Positions 26,656 through 36,073 are shown, numbered from the stretch's first letter. The stretch: DNA of 64,000 nt from UMGS1279 sp045540715 (GCA_045540715.1 JAZQHT010000013.1:62001-126000); one strand, 5' to 3'. The notes: a model not told the origin generated them from the sequence alone. Program-made: numbers and translations.

Positions 26656-27906
26656 ATGAACGAATTTTTACAACTTACTGAACAACTTAAAAATGCCGAT
26701 AAAAAAGCAATGGAGCTTTGTGCTGATGCTTTTAAAAAGGTTGAAGAAATTACCCTTTATAATCAATGGAAGGTGCTTTCTGCTTTTAGAGAATTCAGAG
26801 TTTCTGAAAGCCATTTTTCTGCAAGTACCGGCTACGGCTACGACGACTATGGCAGAGATAACCTTGACAGAATTGTAGCACGAGTTTTTGGCACCGAAGA
26901 CGCACTTATAAGATACACCTTTGAAAGCGGCACAACAACCATTACAACAGGTCTTTTTGGGGTGCTACGCCCTAACGATAAAATGCTTATTTTAACTGGT
27001 GAAGTTTATGATACTTTGCAGGGTGTTTTAGGGCACAATAAAAAGGTTGACGGCTCTTTAACCGATTTTGGCGTTACAATTAAAGTGGTGCCTTTAAAGG
27101 ATGATAAGCCCGATATTGAAAAAATTACAGCCGAGCTTAAAGCCGATGATTATAAAGCGGTTTATATTCAACGTTCACGCGGATATAGTTTAAGACCAAG
27201 CTTAACTGTGCAAGAAATTAATGAGCTTATTGATTTAACCAAAGAAATTTCGCCAAATACATATACCTTGCTTGATAACTGCTATGGCGAATTTGTTGAA
27301 AAAAACGAACCCAAAGCAGATTTACTTATGGGCTCGCTAATTAAAAACCCAGGTGGCGGCATTGCCCCATGCGGCGGTTATTTAGCAGGTACTAAAGAAA
27401 TTATTGAAAAATGCGCTTACCGTATGACTGCCCCCGGTGTTGGACGCGAAGTTGGAGCTACGCTAGGGCACAACCGCGAGCTTTATATGGGCTTTTTTAA
27501 TGGCCCTAACGTTACGGGGGAAGCACTTAAAACCGCAATTTATGCTTCTTGTCTGTTTGAAATTTTGGGCTTTACTGCTCTACCCCGCTATGACGAAAAG
27601 CGTGCAGATATTATTGAAAGCATATTGCTAAATAATAAAGAAAATTTAATTGAATTTTGCAAGGGTATTCAGTTTGGTGCCCCGGTTGACAGTTTTGTTG
27701 AGCCGGTTCCAGCCCCAATGCCAGGCTATGATGACGACGTTATTATGGCGGCAGGCGCTTTTACACTTGGCTCTTCAATTGAACTTTCTGCAGACGCGCC
27801 GTTAAGAGAACCTTATGCCGTTTATTTGCAAGGCTCCCTTAATTTTAACAGCGGTCGCTTTGGAATTTTAAAAGCGGCAGAAAATATTTTAAATCTTCAA
27901 AAATAG
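26656..27906 (+). CDS. Methionine gamma-lyase family PLP protein (aluminium-resistance type)
   Basis: 416 residues. The pattern ESHFSASTGYGYDDYGRD, SGTTTITTGLFGVLRPNDKMLILTGEVYDTL (key TGEVYDTLQGV) and SLIKNPGGGIAPCGGYLAG identify the PF06838 group, fold-type I PLP enzymes named after an aluminium-resistance gene and related to Cys/Met-metabolism lyases. The Lys in SLIKNPGGG is the likely PLP Schiff-base residue. The substrate is uncertain. It lies 7 bases after the M42 pair, so it is probably co-transcribed with them. Confidence 0.9.
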   Translation: MNEFLQLTEQLKNADKKAMELCADAFKKVEEITLYNQWKVLSAFREFRVSESHFSASTGYGYDDYGRDNLDRIVARVFGTEDALIRYTFESGTTTITTGLFGVLRPNDKMLILTGEVYDTLQGVLGHNKKVDGSLTDFGVTIKVVPLKDDKPDIEKITAELKADDYKAVYIQRSRGYSLRPSLTVQEINELIDLTKEISPNTYTLLDNCYGEFVEKNEPKADLLMGSLIKNPGGGIAPCGGYLAGTKEIIEKCAYRMTAPGVGREVGATLGHNRELYMGFFNGPNVTGEALKTAIYASCLFEILGFTALPRYDEKRADIIESILLNNKENLIEFCKGIQFGAPVDSFVEPVPAPMPGYDDDVIMAAGAFTLGSSIELSADAPLREPYAVYLQGSLNFNSGRFGILKAAENILNLQK

Positions 27907-27908
27907 CA

Positions 27909-27937
27909 TTGATTTTTGAAGACAAATTATATATAAT
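27909..27937 (+). promoter_or_regulatory. Promoter for glyA
   Basis: TTGATT (27909-27914), 17-base spacer, TATAAT (27932-27937). It begins 3 bases after the upstream stop codon, so glyA has its own promoter. Confidence 0.78.
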
Positions 27938-27975
27938 AGAAGCAAGTTTTTTTCTTTTAAGGATGTGTTTTAAAA

Positions 27976-29226
27976 ATGTATGGAGAATTAATGGATTCAA
28001 TTAGTTTTGTAACTAATTACGACCCCGAAGTTGGCCTTTCTATGAAAAAGGAATTAGAACGCCAACAAAGAAATATTGAGCTTATTGCAAGTGAAAACTT
28101 TGTTTCCCCTGCAGTACTTGCCGCAATGGGAAGCGTACTAACAAACAAATACGCAGAAGGTTACCCCGGTAAACGTTATTACGGCGGTTGCTACTGTGTT
28201 GACGAGGTTGAAGAATTAGCACGTAAACGCGCTTGCGAAATTTTTGGTGCAGATCACGCTAACGTTCAACCACACTCGGGCGCACAAGCAAACCTAGCGG
28301 CTTATGCTGCAGTTATTTCCCATGGCGATACCGTTATGGGTATGAATCTTGCTCACGGCGGACATTTAACCCATGGCTCTCCTGTAAATGCATCCGGTAT
28401 TAATTATAACTTTGTGCCTTACGGCGTTAACGAAGACGGCTTTATTGATTATGACGAAATGCGTAAAATTGCCCACGAGTGCAAGCCAAAGCTAATTGTT
28501 GCAGGTGCTTCTGCTTATCCTAGAGAAATTAAGTTTGATATTATTTCTGAAATTGCAAAAGAAGTTGGCGCAATATTTATGGTTGATATGGCACATATTG
28601 CAGGTTTGGTTGCAGCAGGACTTCACCAAAACCCCGTTAAATACGCCGACATTGTTACAACCACAACACATAAAACCTTACGCGGTCCACGTGGCGGTTT
28701 AATTTTATGTAAAGAAGAATATGCAAAAGCAATTGATAAAGCAATATTCCCAGGAAATCAAGGCGGCCCGTTAGAACACATTATTGCCGCCAAGGCAGTA
28801 AGCTTTAAAGAAGCACTAAGCCCTGAATTTAAAGAATATCAAAAAGGCATTGTTGAAAATGCAAAAGCCCTTGCAGATGCTTTATTAAAACGAGGCATTA
28901 AATTAGTTTCGGGCGGTACAGATAACCACCTAATGCTAATTGATTTGCGTGGTACCGGCGTTACAGGTAAAGAACTTGAGCATAGACTTGATGAAGTTTA
29001 TATTACCGCAAACAAAAACGCTATTCCTTACGACCCTGAAAAACCATTTGTTACAAGCGGCGTTAGAGTTGGTACTCCTGCTGTTACAACACGCGGTTTA
29101 GGTGTTAAAGAAATGGATCAAATTGCAGAGTTCATTTACCTTTGCATTACCGATTTTGATAACAAAAAAGAAGAAATTATCGCAGGTGTTAAAGCCATAA
29201 CCGATAAATTCCCATTATATGAATAA
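27976..29226 (+). CDS. glyA: Serine hydroxymethyltransferase
   Basis: 416 residues, typical length. It converts serine and tetrahydrofolate to glycine and 5,10-methylene-THF. Visible are IELIASENFVSPAVL, EGYPGKRYYGGC, the PLP Lys in TTTTHKTLRGPRGG (about residue 236) and GTPAVTTRG. Two starts are possible: ATG 27976, with AAGGA 12 bases before it, or ATG 27991, with GGAG (27982-27985) 5 bases before it; the second would shorten the protein by 5 residues and also fits the family N-terminus. Confidence 0.97.
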   Translation: MYGELMDSISFVTNYDPEVGLSMKKELERQQRNIELIASENFVSPAVLAAMGSVLTNKYAEGYPGKRYYGGCYCVDEVEELARKRACEIFGADHANVQPHSGAQANLAAYAAVISHGDTVMGMNLAHGGHLTHGSPVNASGINYNFVPYGVNEDGFIDYDEMRKIAHECKPKLIVAGASAYPREIKFDIISEIAKEVGAIFMVDMAHIAGLVAAGLHQNPVKYADIVTTTTHKTLRGPRGGLILCKEEYAKAIDKAIFPGNQGGPLEHIIAAKAVSFKEALSPEFKEYQKGIVENAKALADALLKRGIKLVSGGTDNHLMLIDLRGTGVTGKELEHRLDEVYITANKNAIPYDPEKPFVTSGVRVGTPAVTTRGLGVKEMDQIAEFIYLCITDFDNKKEEIIAGVKAITDKFPLYE

Positions 29227-29238
29227 TAATTAATAATA

Positions 29239-29270
29239 AAAAGCACCTACCGTTTTGTAGGTGCTTTTTT
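29239..29270 (+). terminator. Terminator of glyA
   Basis: AAAAGCACCTAC (29239-29250) pairs with GTAGGTGCTTTT (29257-29268), followed by T residues. Confidence 0.92.
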
Positions 29271-29280
29271 AATGTTTTAA

Positions 29281-29339
29281 GAAGATTCCCCTAATCCGTC
29301 AACCTTGCGGTTGACACCTTATCCCAAGGGCGAAGGCAT
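29281..29339. repeat. Probable dispersed palindromic element (single copy here)
   Basis: On the minus strand it reads as a G-rich pattern, GGGATAAGGTG, then the hairpin GTCAACC-GCAA-GGTTGAC (29298-29315), then GGATTAGGGG. Conserved flanks with a variable central hairpin are a layout I associate with small repeats scattered in gut Clostridia genomes. With only one copy in the window, the repeat status rests on recognition and not on comparison. Confidence 0.45.
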
Positions 29340-29341
29340 TT

Positions 29342-29791
29342 TTATTTTGAATATTTTTGTTCGATAGCAGTTAGCATATCAACTCTGCGTTGGTGGCGCT
29401 CCCCTTCAAACTTTGTATCAATAAAAGCGTCAACTATCATTTTTGCTAAATCCCCACCAACCACACGTGCGCCAAAAGCCAAAATATTTGCGTTATTATG
29501 CGCTCTTGTCATTTTTGCGCTATATGGTTCAGAACAAACTGCGGCACGAATACCGGGCACTTTATTAGCGGCAAGTGAAATGCCAATGCCTGTGCCACAA
29601 ATAAGTATGCCAAGCTCTGCTTGTTTTTCTTTTACAGCAACCGCTACCTTTTCGCCATAAATTGGGTAATCGCAACTTTCGGCTGTGTTGGTGCCAAAAT
29701 CAATTACTTCGTGGCCTTTTTCTTTTAAATGATTAATAACAATGGCTTTAAGCTCTAAAGCGCTATGGTCGTTACCAATTGCAATTTTCAT
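29342..29791 (-). CDS. rpiB: Ribose-5-phosphate isomerase B
   Basis: 149 residues. The opening IAIGNDHSALELK, FGTNTAESCDYP, the catalytic Cys in GILICGTGIGIS (about residue 66) and RAHNNANILAFGARVVG are all typical of RpiB, which interconverts ribose- and ribulose-5-phosphate. Some relatives act on allose- or galactose-6-phosphate; the Cys and the GTGIGIS phosphate loop do not settle this. It sits 12 bases after the PBP2 gene at the end of the mre operon. Confidence 0.94.
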   Translation of the reverse strand: MKIAIGNDHSALELKAIVINHLKEKGHEVIDFGTNTAESCDYPIYGEKVAVAVKEKQAELGILICGTGIGISLAANKVPGIRAAVCSEPYSAKMTRAHNNANILAFGARVVGGDLAKMIVDAFIDTKFEGERHQRRVDMLTAIEQKYSK

Positions 29792-29802
29792 AAAAATTCT
29801 CC

Positions 29803-31806
29803 TTATAAAAGCTTGTTTGTTGGGTCTGATATATGGCTGTTAATTTGTGTAAAGAAATAAGAATCTAACACGTTTTTAACTAAAGTACCGCTATATCTAC
29901 TATATCTGCCGTGCTCTAATATTACGGCAACGGCAATTTCGGGGTTATCAAAGGGGGCAAAAGCTACGAAAATCGTGTGGTCTTCACCTTGTGGGTTTTG
30001 GCTTGTACCCGATTTACCGCCAAGTTTAATAGCATAACTATCAAATACTGCAGCACCCGTACCGTCTTCCGTAACAGAAAGCATAGCCTTTTTAACCGTA
30101 TCAAAAACGCCATCGTTAAACTTAATTGTATTCATAACGATAGGTTTATTTTGTAAAATAACTTTATCTTGGTCGTAACTATATATGCTATCAATTAAAG
30201 TGGTTTTATATCTTGTGCCGTTATTGGCAATGGTTGCGGTATAAGTTGCAAGTTGTAATGGTGTAAAAGAGTTATCACTTTGTCCAATAGCCGCTTGAAC
30301 TGTTAAGCCTTCAAACCATTGATCTCTAGTACCCGGTCCTGCTAAAAGGCCTGCACTTTCGGTAACTTCAACACCGGTAAGTTCACCAAGTCCAAATGCT
30401 TTTGCATAATTATTAATTCTGTTAATACCAAGCCTACGGCCTATATCGTAAAAGTAAATATTACAAGATTTTGCAAGAGCCCAATTTAAATCAAGTGAGC
30501 CGTGCACCCTCATACATTTTGGCTGATAGTCGTCGTAATACTTATAAATACCACCACAATGTATTGTATCAGATGGGGTCATAATATTTTCTTGAAGACC
30601 CGCTAATGCAATTATAGGCTTAAATACCGAACCCGGTGCATAAGTACCGTTAAAGGCTCTGTCAAAAAGAGGCTTATTGGGGTCTGCAATTAGTGTGCTA
30701 TATTCTTTTGATTCTTGTTCGTAAGTATAGGTTGGGTAGTTTGCAGATGCAATAACACCGCCCGTTTTAACGTTTAACACAACAACCGCGCCGGCAGAAA
30801 CGTTCTCGCCCGAATCGTTACATAAATCGATTGCATCTTTTAAAGATTTTTGCGCGGCGTTTTGAATTGTTTTATCTAAAGTTAATCTAATGGTGTGGCC
30901 GGGTACTGCTTCTTTAGTAACAACCGAAGAAATGATTTTACCGGAAGAATCTAAAGTATAGGTAATTTCACCGTCGGTGCCTTTAAGATAACTTTCGCTT
31001 TGTGCTTCAATACCCGAAATTCCTACTTTATCAGAAAAGGTATAACCTTTGTCTTTATATTTTGCCCAGTTTTCTGCGTGAATAGGGCCAACTTTACCAA
31101 TAATGTGAGGGGCAACGGAAGAACTGTCGTACTCTCTAAACTGAGCCACCTCTACTAAAATACCTAATTTTGCAAAACCGCTTTCAGATACCACCGACAT
31201 AATTTCGGGAGTAATGTCTTCTGCAAAGGTATATGGATAAGAAACAGAAAAATCTGAAACGTCCATAGTATATCTTACCCCTGCAATAAGGCGCTGAACT
31301 TTTGGGTCTAAGCCTTGCAAGGTGTATTTAGCAATAAGTTCGTCCATACAGTTTTGAACGGTGGCATAGTGAGCTAGTCCCAAACGAGATTTTAAGTTGC
31401 TTACAGCCGAAGTATTATCTGTAAAAGCAAACTCTCCCGTAACTGTAATTGGCAGTTCGTCGCGCCATTTATGGTTATATTTTGATAAAATCGCCATAAG
31501 GTCGCGAATATTATTATTTAGGTTTTCTTTATCAACGTAAGCGCTGTAAAAAACAATGTTATAACCCTCGCGGTTGGTGGCAATGGGTCTTCCGTAGCAG
31601 TCAATAATTTCACCGCGTGGTGCTTTAATGGCGGCTGTACGTGTGCTTAAGCCCGATGCTTGTGCTTGATATTTTGCGGCATCAAATACTTGAAGCTGAA
31701 TTGCTCTAAAACCAAAAACAACCATAATAGCGCTTAAAATTATAGCCACCACGCGTGTGCGTGTAGCTGCAACTTTTTTATAAGGATCTGTTTTTGGTCT
31801 AAACAT
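29803..31806 (-). CDS. mrdA: Penicillin-binding protein 2 (elongasome transpeptidase)
   Basis: 667 residues. An N-terminal membrane anchor (about residues 17-38) and a dimerization domain precede a transpeptidase domain with all three catalytic motifs: SxxK as APGSVFKP (Ser near residue 392), SxN as KSCNIYF and KTG as GGKSGTSQ. It cross-links peptidoglycan during side-wall growth. Its position after mreB-mreC-mreD confirms the elongasome role. The start is preceded by TAGGTAAT. Confidence 0.94.
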   Translation of the reverse strand: MFRPKTDPYKKVAATRTRVVAIILSAIMVVFGFRAIQLQVFDAAKYQAQASGLSTRTAAIKAPRGEIIDCYGRPIATNREGYNIVFYSAYVDKENLNNNIRDLMAILSKYNHKWRDELPITVTGEFAFTDNTSAVSNLKSRLGLAHYATVQNCMDELIAKYTLQGLDPKVQRLIAGVRYTMDVSDFSVSYPYTFAEDITPEIMSVVSESGFAKLGILVEVAQFREYDSSSVAPHIIGKVGPIHAENWAKYKDKGYTFSDKVGISGIEAQSESYLKGTDGEITYTLDSSGKIISSVVTKEAVPGHTIRLTLDKTIQNAAQKSLKDAIDLCNDSGENVSAGAVVVLNVKTGGVIASANYPTYTYEQESKEYSTLIADPNKPLFDRAFNGTYAPGSVFKPIIALAGLQENIMTPSDTIHCGGIYKYYDDYQPKCMRVHGSLDLNWALAKSCNIYFYDIGRRLGINRINNYAKAFGLGELTGVEVTESAGLLAGPGTRDQWFEGLTVQAAIGQSDNSFTPLQLATYTATIANNGTRYKTTLIDSIYSYDQDKVILQNKPIVMNTIKFNDGVFDTVKKAMLSVTEDGTGAAVFDSYAIKLGGKSGTSQNPQGEDHTIFVAFAPFDNPEIAVAVILEHGRYSRYSGTLVKNVLDSYFFTQINSHISDPTNKLL

Positions 31807-31816
31807 ATATTACCTA

Positions 31817-32326
31817 CTAACTAAACTTTTTATAGATAAATCTAAATAAATAGAAAAATGGAATTATATAAAGTGCCGTATATATGCAAGAAGGTAACGA
31901 AATTTCTAAAAGGTATTTTAATTTCATAGGTTCGTTACCCAAGCAAATATAGAAAAACCATTTTGATAAATAATAAATAAAGCTTGTTCCTAGTGTTAAT
32001 AATGCGGCGGCTCTGATATTTTTATTTAATAAATGGGTTGCTAAAATACCTGCAACCGTTCCAAGCAAGGTAAACACCGCAGTATGAAAAAAGCCTGTGG
32101 GGGCAACGCTATCTAATAATACGCCCACGTAAAAACCTGCAACGCAAGAAAAGGTTTCTTTAAAAAACATTGTTCCTGCAATTAAAGCGGGTATTAATAA
32201 AATTGGGGTAATACCAAAAACGGTTAACGAAAGACCAGGTATTCTTGAAATGATATAAATTACAAAGTATAAAACGGCAATGCCTATATATACAAAGTAA
32301 GAAAATCTCTTTTGATTACGTTCCAT
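31817..32326 (-). CDS. mreD: Rod shape-determining protein MreD
   Basis: 169 residues and five or more hydrophobic segments, in the mreB-mreC-mreD-PBP2 order. MreD proteins diverge strongly, so the call relies on topology (short integral membrane protein ending in a basic FRFIYKKFS tail), size and position. GGGGAA at the 3' end of mreC serves as ribosome site. Confidence 0.9.
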   Translation of the reverse strand: MERNQKRFSYFVYIGIAVLYFVIYIISRIPGLSLTVFGITPILLIPALIAGTMFFKETFSCVAGFYVGVLLDSVAPTGFFHTAVFTLLGTVAGILATHLLNKNIRAAALLTLGTSFIYYLSKWFFYICLGNEPMKLKYLLEISLPSCIYTALYIIPFFYLFRFIYKKFS

Positions 32327-32328
32327 AG

Positions 32329-33186
32329 TTATTCCCCACTTTTTATAACGTTACCTTGTCCGGAAAAATAGGTAATAACCATTACGTTTTTAATATTTTC
32401 AAATTCAACCGCAGGACTAATTACACCGTAAACACCTGTTGAATAATCTTCTCTGTGCAAAGTTTCAAGTCTGCCAATAAGTAGGCCTTCAGGAAAAACA
32501 CCGCCGCCTGCAGTTACTATCATATCGCCAATAGCAACACTGCTTGTACGCGAAAGGTTTTTAATTCTACCCTTGTTTTGTTTTGCAAGTTCTAGGTTAC
32601 CTTCAATAACACCAACGTCTTTTGTGCGGCTGTCATAAGCGCCGCAAGAAAGAGACGGGTCCAAAACCGTTACAACCTTACTGTAACTTGCGGCCACTTC
32701 GCCAATATAACCAACAAGTCCTTCATCGGTTATAACGGGGTCGTATAAGCTAACGCCGTTTAAACTGCCCTTGTTAATTAAAAAGCTTCCATACGGGTCA
32801 TCGGCATTTTTAGAAATTAAGCCTGCTGGTTCAAACTCAAAGTTTGGGTTATTGTCTTTAATTTCTAAATATTTTTTGTAAAATTCGTTTTCTTCTTTAA
32901 TTTTTTCGTAGTCTATAAGTTGCGAATTAAGGTCGTTAATGTCGGCCTTTAATTCTTCATTTTTAAGCATTATGGTTTCGGCATCGTTAAGCTTTTTAAA
33001 AAAGTCGTTAATATCGTTACCAATACCTGTAAAAAAGCTTTGTATTGGTGCAGAAATAGACCCCACCAAATTACTTAGCGGAGATGAAATGCCACCAATA
33101 GCAGTAAGCACTATACTAATTACAAGTATAATGCTAACAACCGTTACCATTATTTTAAATTTTCTGCTTCTAAAAAAGAAACGCAA
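32329..33186 (-). CDS. mreC: Rod shape-determining protein MreC
   Basis: 285 residues from a TTG start (33186), with AAGG 8 bases before it. A basic N-terminus (RFFFRSRKFK) and one membrane helix (about residues 12-32) are followed by a coiled coil (about residues 62-105) and the beta-rich extracytoplasmic domain with GLVGYIGEVAASYSKVVTVLDPS and VITAGGG-like VTAGGGVFPEGLLIG. It links MreB to the cell-wall synthases. Confidence 0.93.
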   Translation of the reverse strand: MRFFFRSRKFKIMVTVVSIILVISIVLTAIGGISSPLSNLVGSISAPIQSFFTGIGNDINDFFKKLNDAETIMLKNEELKADINDLNSQLIDYEKIKEENEFYKKYLEIKDNNPNFEFEPAGLISKNADDPYGSFLINKGSLNGVSLYDPVITDEGLVGYIGEVAASYSKVVTVLDPSLSCGAYDSRTKDVGVIEGNLELAKQNKGRIKNLSRTSSVAIGDMIVTAGGGVFPEGLLIGRLETLHREDYSTGVYGVISPAVEFENIKNVMVITYFSGQGNVIKSGE

Positions 33187-33197
33187 ACTAAAACCTT

Positions 33198-34217
33198 CTA
33201 TCTATATCTTTTAAATCTTCTAAAAGTATTGCCCGAAAATTCTGCTGTTTCTAAACATTTTGCGGTGCCAAGCACTACGCAGTCAAGTGGGTTTTCGGCA
33301 ACGAAAACAGGCATACCAGTTTCTTCTGCCATAAGTTTATCAAGTCCACGAAGTAACGCGCCGCCACCCGTTAAGGTAATGCCGCTATCTAGTATATCGG
33401 CAGAAAGTTCCGGCGGAGTTTTTTCTAGGGTGTTTTTAACCGCGTCAATAATTTGAGAAACGGGGTCAGAAATTGCTTCGCGAATTTCTGCCGCTGTTAT
33501 AATAATATTTTTCGGTAGGCCGTCAACAAGGTTTCTGCCCTTAATTTCCATGCCGTCTTCACCTTCGTAAGGTACGGCAGAACCAATTTGTATTTTAATG
33601 GTTTCGGCAGTTCTTTCGCCAATTAGCATATTGTGGCGCTTTCTAATATAGTTAATAATGGCTTCGTCAATATTATCGCCTGCCATCCTAACCGACTGTG
33701 CCGTTACAATATCTCCTAAAGAAATAACCGCAACTTCGCTTGTACCACCGCCAATGTCCACAACCATACAACCGGTTGCTTCTTCTATTGGAAGGTTTGC
33801 TCCAACTGCCGCTGCCATTGGCTCTTCAATAAGTTCAATAAAGGTGGCGCCCGCTTGCTTTGCGGCATCGTAAACTGCACGGCTTTCAACCTCGGTTACA
33901 CCTGCAGGAACACAAATCATAACCCTAACACGAGTGGTTAAGGTGCCACGAAGTGCTTGTTTTATGAATTTTTTAAGCATAGCCGCAGTAAAATCAAAGT
34001 CAGCAATAACGCCGTCTTTAAGTGGTCTTATTGCCCCAATAGAACCGGGGGTGCGGCCAATCATTTCTTTTGCTTCTAAACCAACAGCTTTAACAACGTC
34101 GTTACGTACGTCGTACGCTACAACGCTTGGCTCACGCATTATAATTCCCTTGCCCTTAACACAAACAAGGGTGTTTGCAGTACCTAAGTCTATACCAATG
34201 TCCCTAGTAAATAACAA
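33198..34217 (-). CDS. mreB: Rod shape-determining protein MreB
   Basis: 339 residues. Actin-fold ATPase motifs: phosphate 1 GIDLGTANTLV, GCMVVDIGGGTSEVAVISL (key DIGGGTSEV) and adenosine TLTGGGALLRG. It polymerizes under the membrane and guides side-wall synthesis. The start is best at TTG 34217, because GGAGG (34230-34226) then lies 8 bases upstream and the protein begins LLFTRDIGIDLGTAN, like other MreB. A TTG at 34232 would include the ribosome site inside the gene. Promoter at 34276-34304. Confidence 0.96.
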   Translation of the reverse strand: MLFTRDIGIDLGTANTLVCVKGKGIIMREPSVVAYDVRNDVVKAVGLEAKEMIGRTPGSIGAIRPLKDGVIADFDFTAAMLKKFIKQALRGTLTTRVRVMICVPAGVTEVESRAVYDAAKQAGATFIELIEEPMAAAVGANLPIEEATGCMVVDIGGGTSEVAVISLGDIVTAQSVRMAGDNIDEAIINYIRKRHNMLIGERTAETIKIQIGSAVPYEGEDGMEIKGRNLVDGLPKNIIITAAEIREAISDPVSQIIDAVKNTLEKTPPELSADILDSGITLTGGGALLRGLDKLMAEETGMPVFVAENPLDCVVLGTAKCLETAEFSGNTFRRFKRYR

Positions 34218-34275
34218 CTGCTTTTCCTCCAATATTTAAAAATCGCATAATACGACATATTATTTTACAGTATAT

Positions 34276-34304
34276 ATTATAATATATATTTCATATTCTT
34301 GCAA
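34276..34304 (-). promoter_or_regulatory. Promoter for the mreBCD-PBP2-rpiB operon
   Basis: On the minus strand TTGCAA (34304-34299), 17-base spacer, TATAAT (34281-34276), about 60 bases before the mreB start. Confidence 0.78.
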
Positions 34305-34360
34305 TGGTAATTTAAGAGAATTAGTAAATATTTTTTTGGTGAGAAATATTGCAAAAAAAT

Positions 34361-34398
34361 AAAAAGAACCAAGCGTTGTGCCTGGTTCTTTTTTACTA
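34361..34398 (-). terminator. Terminator of the CHAP-dockerin gene
   Basis: AAAAAGAACCA (34361-34371) pairs with TGGTTCTTTTT (34383-34393). It lies just after the minus-strand stop at 34403; T-rich tracts occur on both sides. Confidence 0.88.
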
Positions 34399-34402
34399 TA
34401 AT

Positions 34403-36025
34403 TTACTCTAACGTGTAGCCGGTCCAATCGGCTAAATATCTCGCTAAATATGTTGCATCTTTACTGTCAAACTCACCATCTCCGTTTGTATCAGCTGCTT
34501 CTTCTACAAAGTTCTCAACTTCCCAATCGGCCAACTTTCTGCGAATAGCAGTTAAATCTTTGCTGTCAATTTCGTCATCACCCGTAACGTTTCCGCGATT
34601 ATTAACCGCTTTTGCCCAAACAGCATAAAGCGTTATATTAGCATTTGTTGTATAACTGCCTCCGGCATAATAAGATGGTGTTTCAGCCGTTGCACTTGTT
34701 GACCAACCAAGAAATTTATATCCATCTCTAATTGGTTTAATTATACTTATCGGCGCACTTATACCGTACTCTTTCATCTGCATATCGGGTGCACTGGTTC
34801 CACCGTTTGCATTATAAGTAATACTATTTAAAATAGTCCAGGTTTGGCTTGCGCTAGCGTTATATGTATTAAGATATACATTATCGGCTTGGCCTTCCAT
34901 TACACAATTTAAATTTTGCGTGTTGTGAATAATATAACCATTGCTGGTTTTTTTGAATTTCCAACGTTGTCTTGACTGATAGTTATTCGTCCACAGACAA
35001 ACGTTAGAGCCACTACTAATGGTATCACCACAACCCTGTACTACACGTGTACTACTACAATGAGGTTGTATTGCAAAATCAGTCTCATTGCCCGTATATG
35101 AAATGGTATATTGTTGGGCTTTTGAACCATTAAATGTCCATAAACCAATATTAGTATTGTCTGCATCAACCATATTGGTTAAGTCCATATAAGTACCCGT
35201 TGCATTGTTCCTTATATAATAAGTGCCGGTGCTAATTTTAGCAAAGTTCATACACTCGCTACAAGAGTCCAAAAATACAGGTTGTGAAGTGTTTTTCGTT
35301 ATCTCACCACAGCCGCACCTATAACACTTGTAATGCGGATGGGTCGATTCATAATAGAGATATTCATTATAATAGTGCTCGGTATGGTTTGTCGTACACT
35401 CACTACAAGACTCTAAATATACGGGCTCAGAAGTGTTTCTTTGCACTTCACCACAAAAACATTTATAGCATTTATAATGCGGATGAGCTGCTTCATAGTA
35501 AACATATTCGGTATAAGAGTGGGTGGTATGGGGATTTTCTTGAAAATCCGGTCTAATGACACCCCAATAATTCGCACGCTCACCCGTGGAAATGATGTTA
35601 TATCCATTTGTATATGATTGACTTTTTATAGAAACATATAAGCCGTCCCAGTTTTGATGAAAATACACTCCCTCACCGCCACATATTGCGACGTGTCCGT
35701 ACTGAGTTCCAGTCCAAATCATTATATCGCCTTTTTGCGGCTTAGCCCCTTTTATCCTCGTCCAACCGACTGGCAACTGGTTGGTAGCATAATCTTCTCC
35801 ATTTCCATAAGATCTGGGAACACCCAAATATTGATAATAATCTACTACCAATGCAACACATTGCCCAGTTCCTACTTTTTCCCCTACCAAAGAATGTAAA
35901 TAAGCAACCGCTTCGTCTGCTGTGTGGGCGGTAAACGCGCTTGCTTTGTTAGCTTCGTTATCAAATAAAAAAATACTTGACATGCACAAAACTAACACAA
36001 ACACGAACGATAATAATCTTTTCAT
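34403..36025 (-). CDS. Secreted CHAP amidase-like / ricin-like / InlB-repeat / dockerin protein
   Basis: 540 residues from ATG 36025 (GGAGA at 36037-36033; an upstream ATG at 36106 lacks a ribosome site and lies inside the leader). Order: signal peptide (about 1-30); CHAP domain (about 36-158) with catalytic Cys56 in GTGQCVALV and His111 in YGHVAICGG; two Cys/His repeats (168-210 and 214-258) with HPHYKCYxCxCGE; a ricin-like lectin domain (about 264-400); an InlB B-repeat (about 402-472); and a dockerin (478-540) with DSKD calcium loops. CHAP enzymes cut peptidoglycan cross-links or amides. A cell-wall hydrolase or predation factor carried on a scaffold is plausible inference. It is flanked by core genes and may be acquired. 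Confidence 0.87.
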   Translation of the reverse strand: MKRLLSFVFVLVLCMSSIFLFDNEANKASAFTAHTADEAVAYLHSLVGEKVGTGQCVALVVDYYQYLGVPRSYGNGEDYATNQLPVGWTRIKGAKPQKGDIMIWTGTQYGHVAICGGEGVYFHQNWDGLYVSIKSQSYTNGYNIISTGERANYWGVIRPDFQENPHTTHSYTEYVYYEAAHPHYKCYKCFCGEVQRNTSEPVYLESCSECTTNHTEHYYNEYLYYESTHPHYKCYRCGCGEITKNTSQPVFLDSCSECMNFAKISTGTYYIRNNATGTYMDLTNMVDADNTNIGLWTFNGSKAQQYTISYTGNETDFAIQPHCSSTRVVQGCGDTISSGSNVCLWTNNYQSRQRWKFKKTSNGYIIHNTQNLNCVMEGQADNVYLNTYNASASQTWTILNSITYNANGGTSAPDMQMKEYGISAPISIIKPIRDGYKFLGWSTSATAETPSYYAGGSYTTNANITLYAVWAKAVNNRGNVTGDDEIDSKDLTAIRRKLADWEVENFVEEAADTNGDGEFDSKDATYLARYLADWTGYTLE

Positions 36026-36049
36026 AATATTTTCTCCAAAAATTAAAAA

Positions 36050-36073
36050 GTGCGGCCACCGAAGTAACCGCAC
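36050..36073 (-). terminator. UUCG-capped terminator in the leader of the CHAP-dockerin gene (possible attenuator)
   Basis: On the minus strand GTGCGGTTAC-TTCG-GTGGCCGCAC forms a 10-base stem (two G-U pairs) closed by a C(UUCG)G tetraloop, followed by TTTTTAATTTTT and then GGAGA and the ATG at 36025. The T tract exists only on this strand. Confidence 0.8.

Noticed and set aside
27907..27975. Glycine or SAM riboswitch before glyA
   Set aside because: After the promoter only about 30 bases of leader remain, too short for either class.
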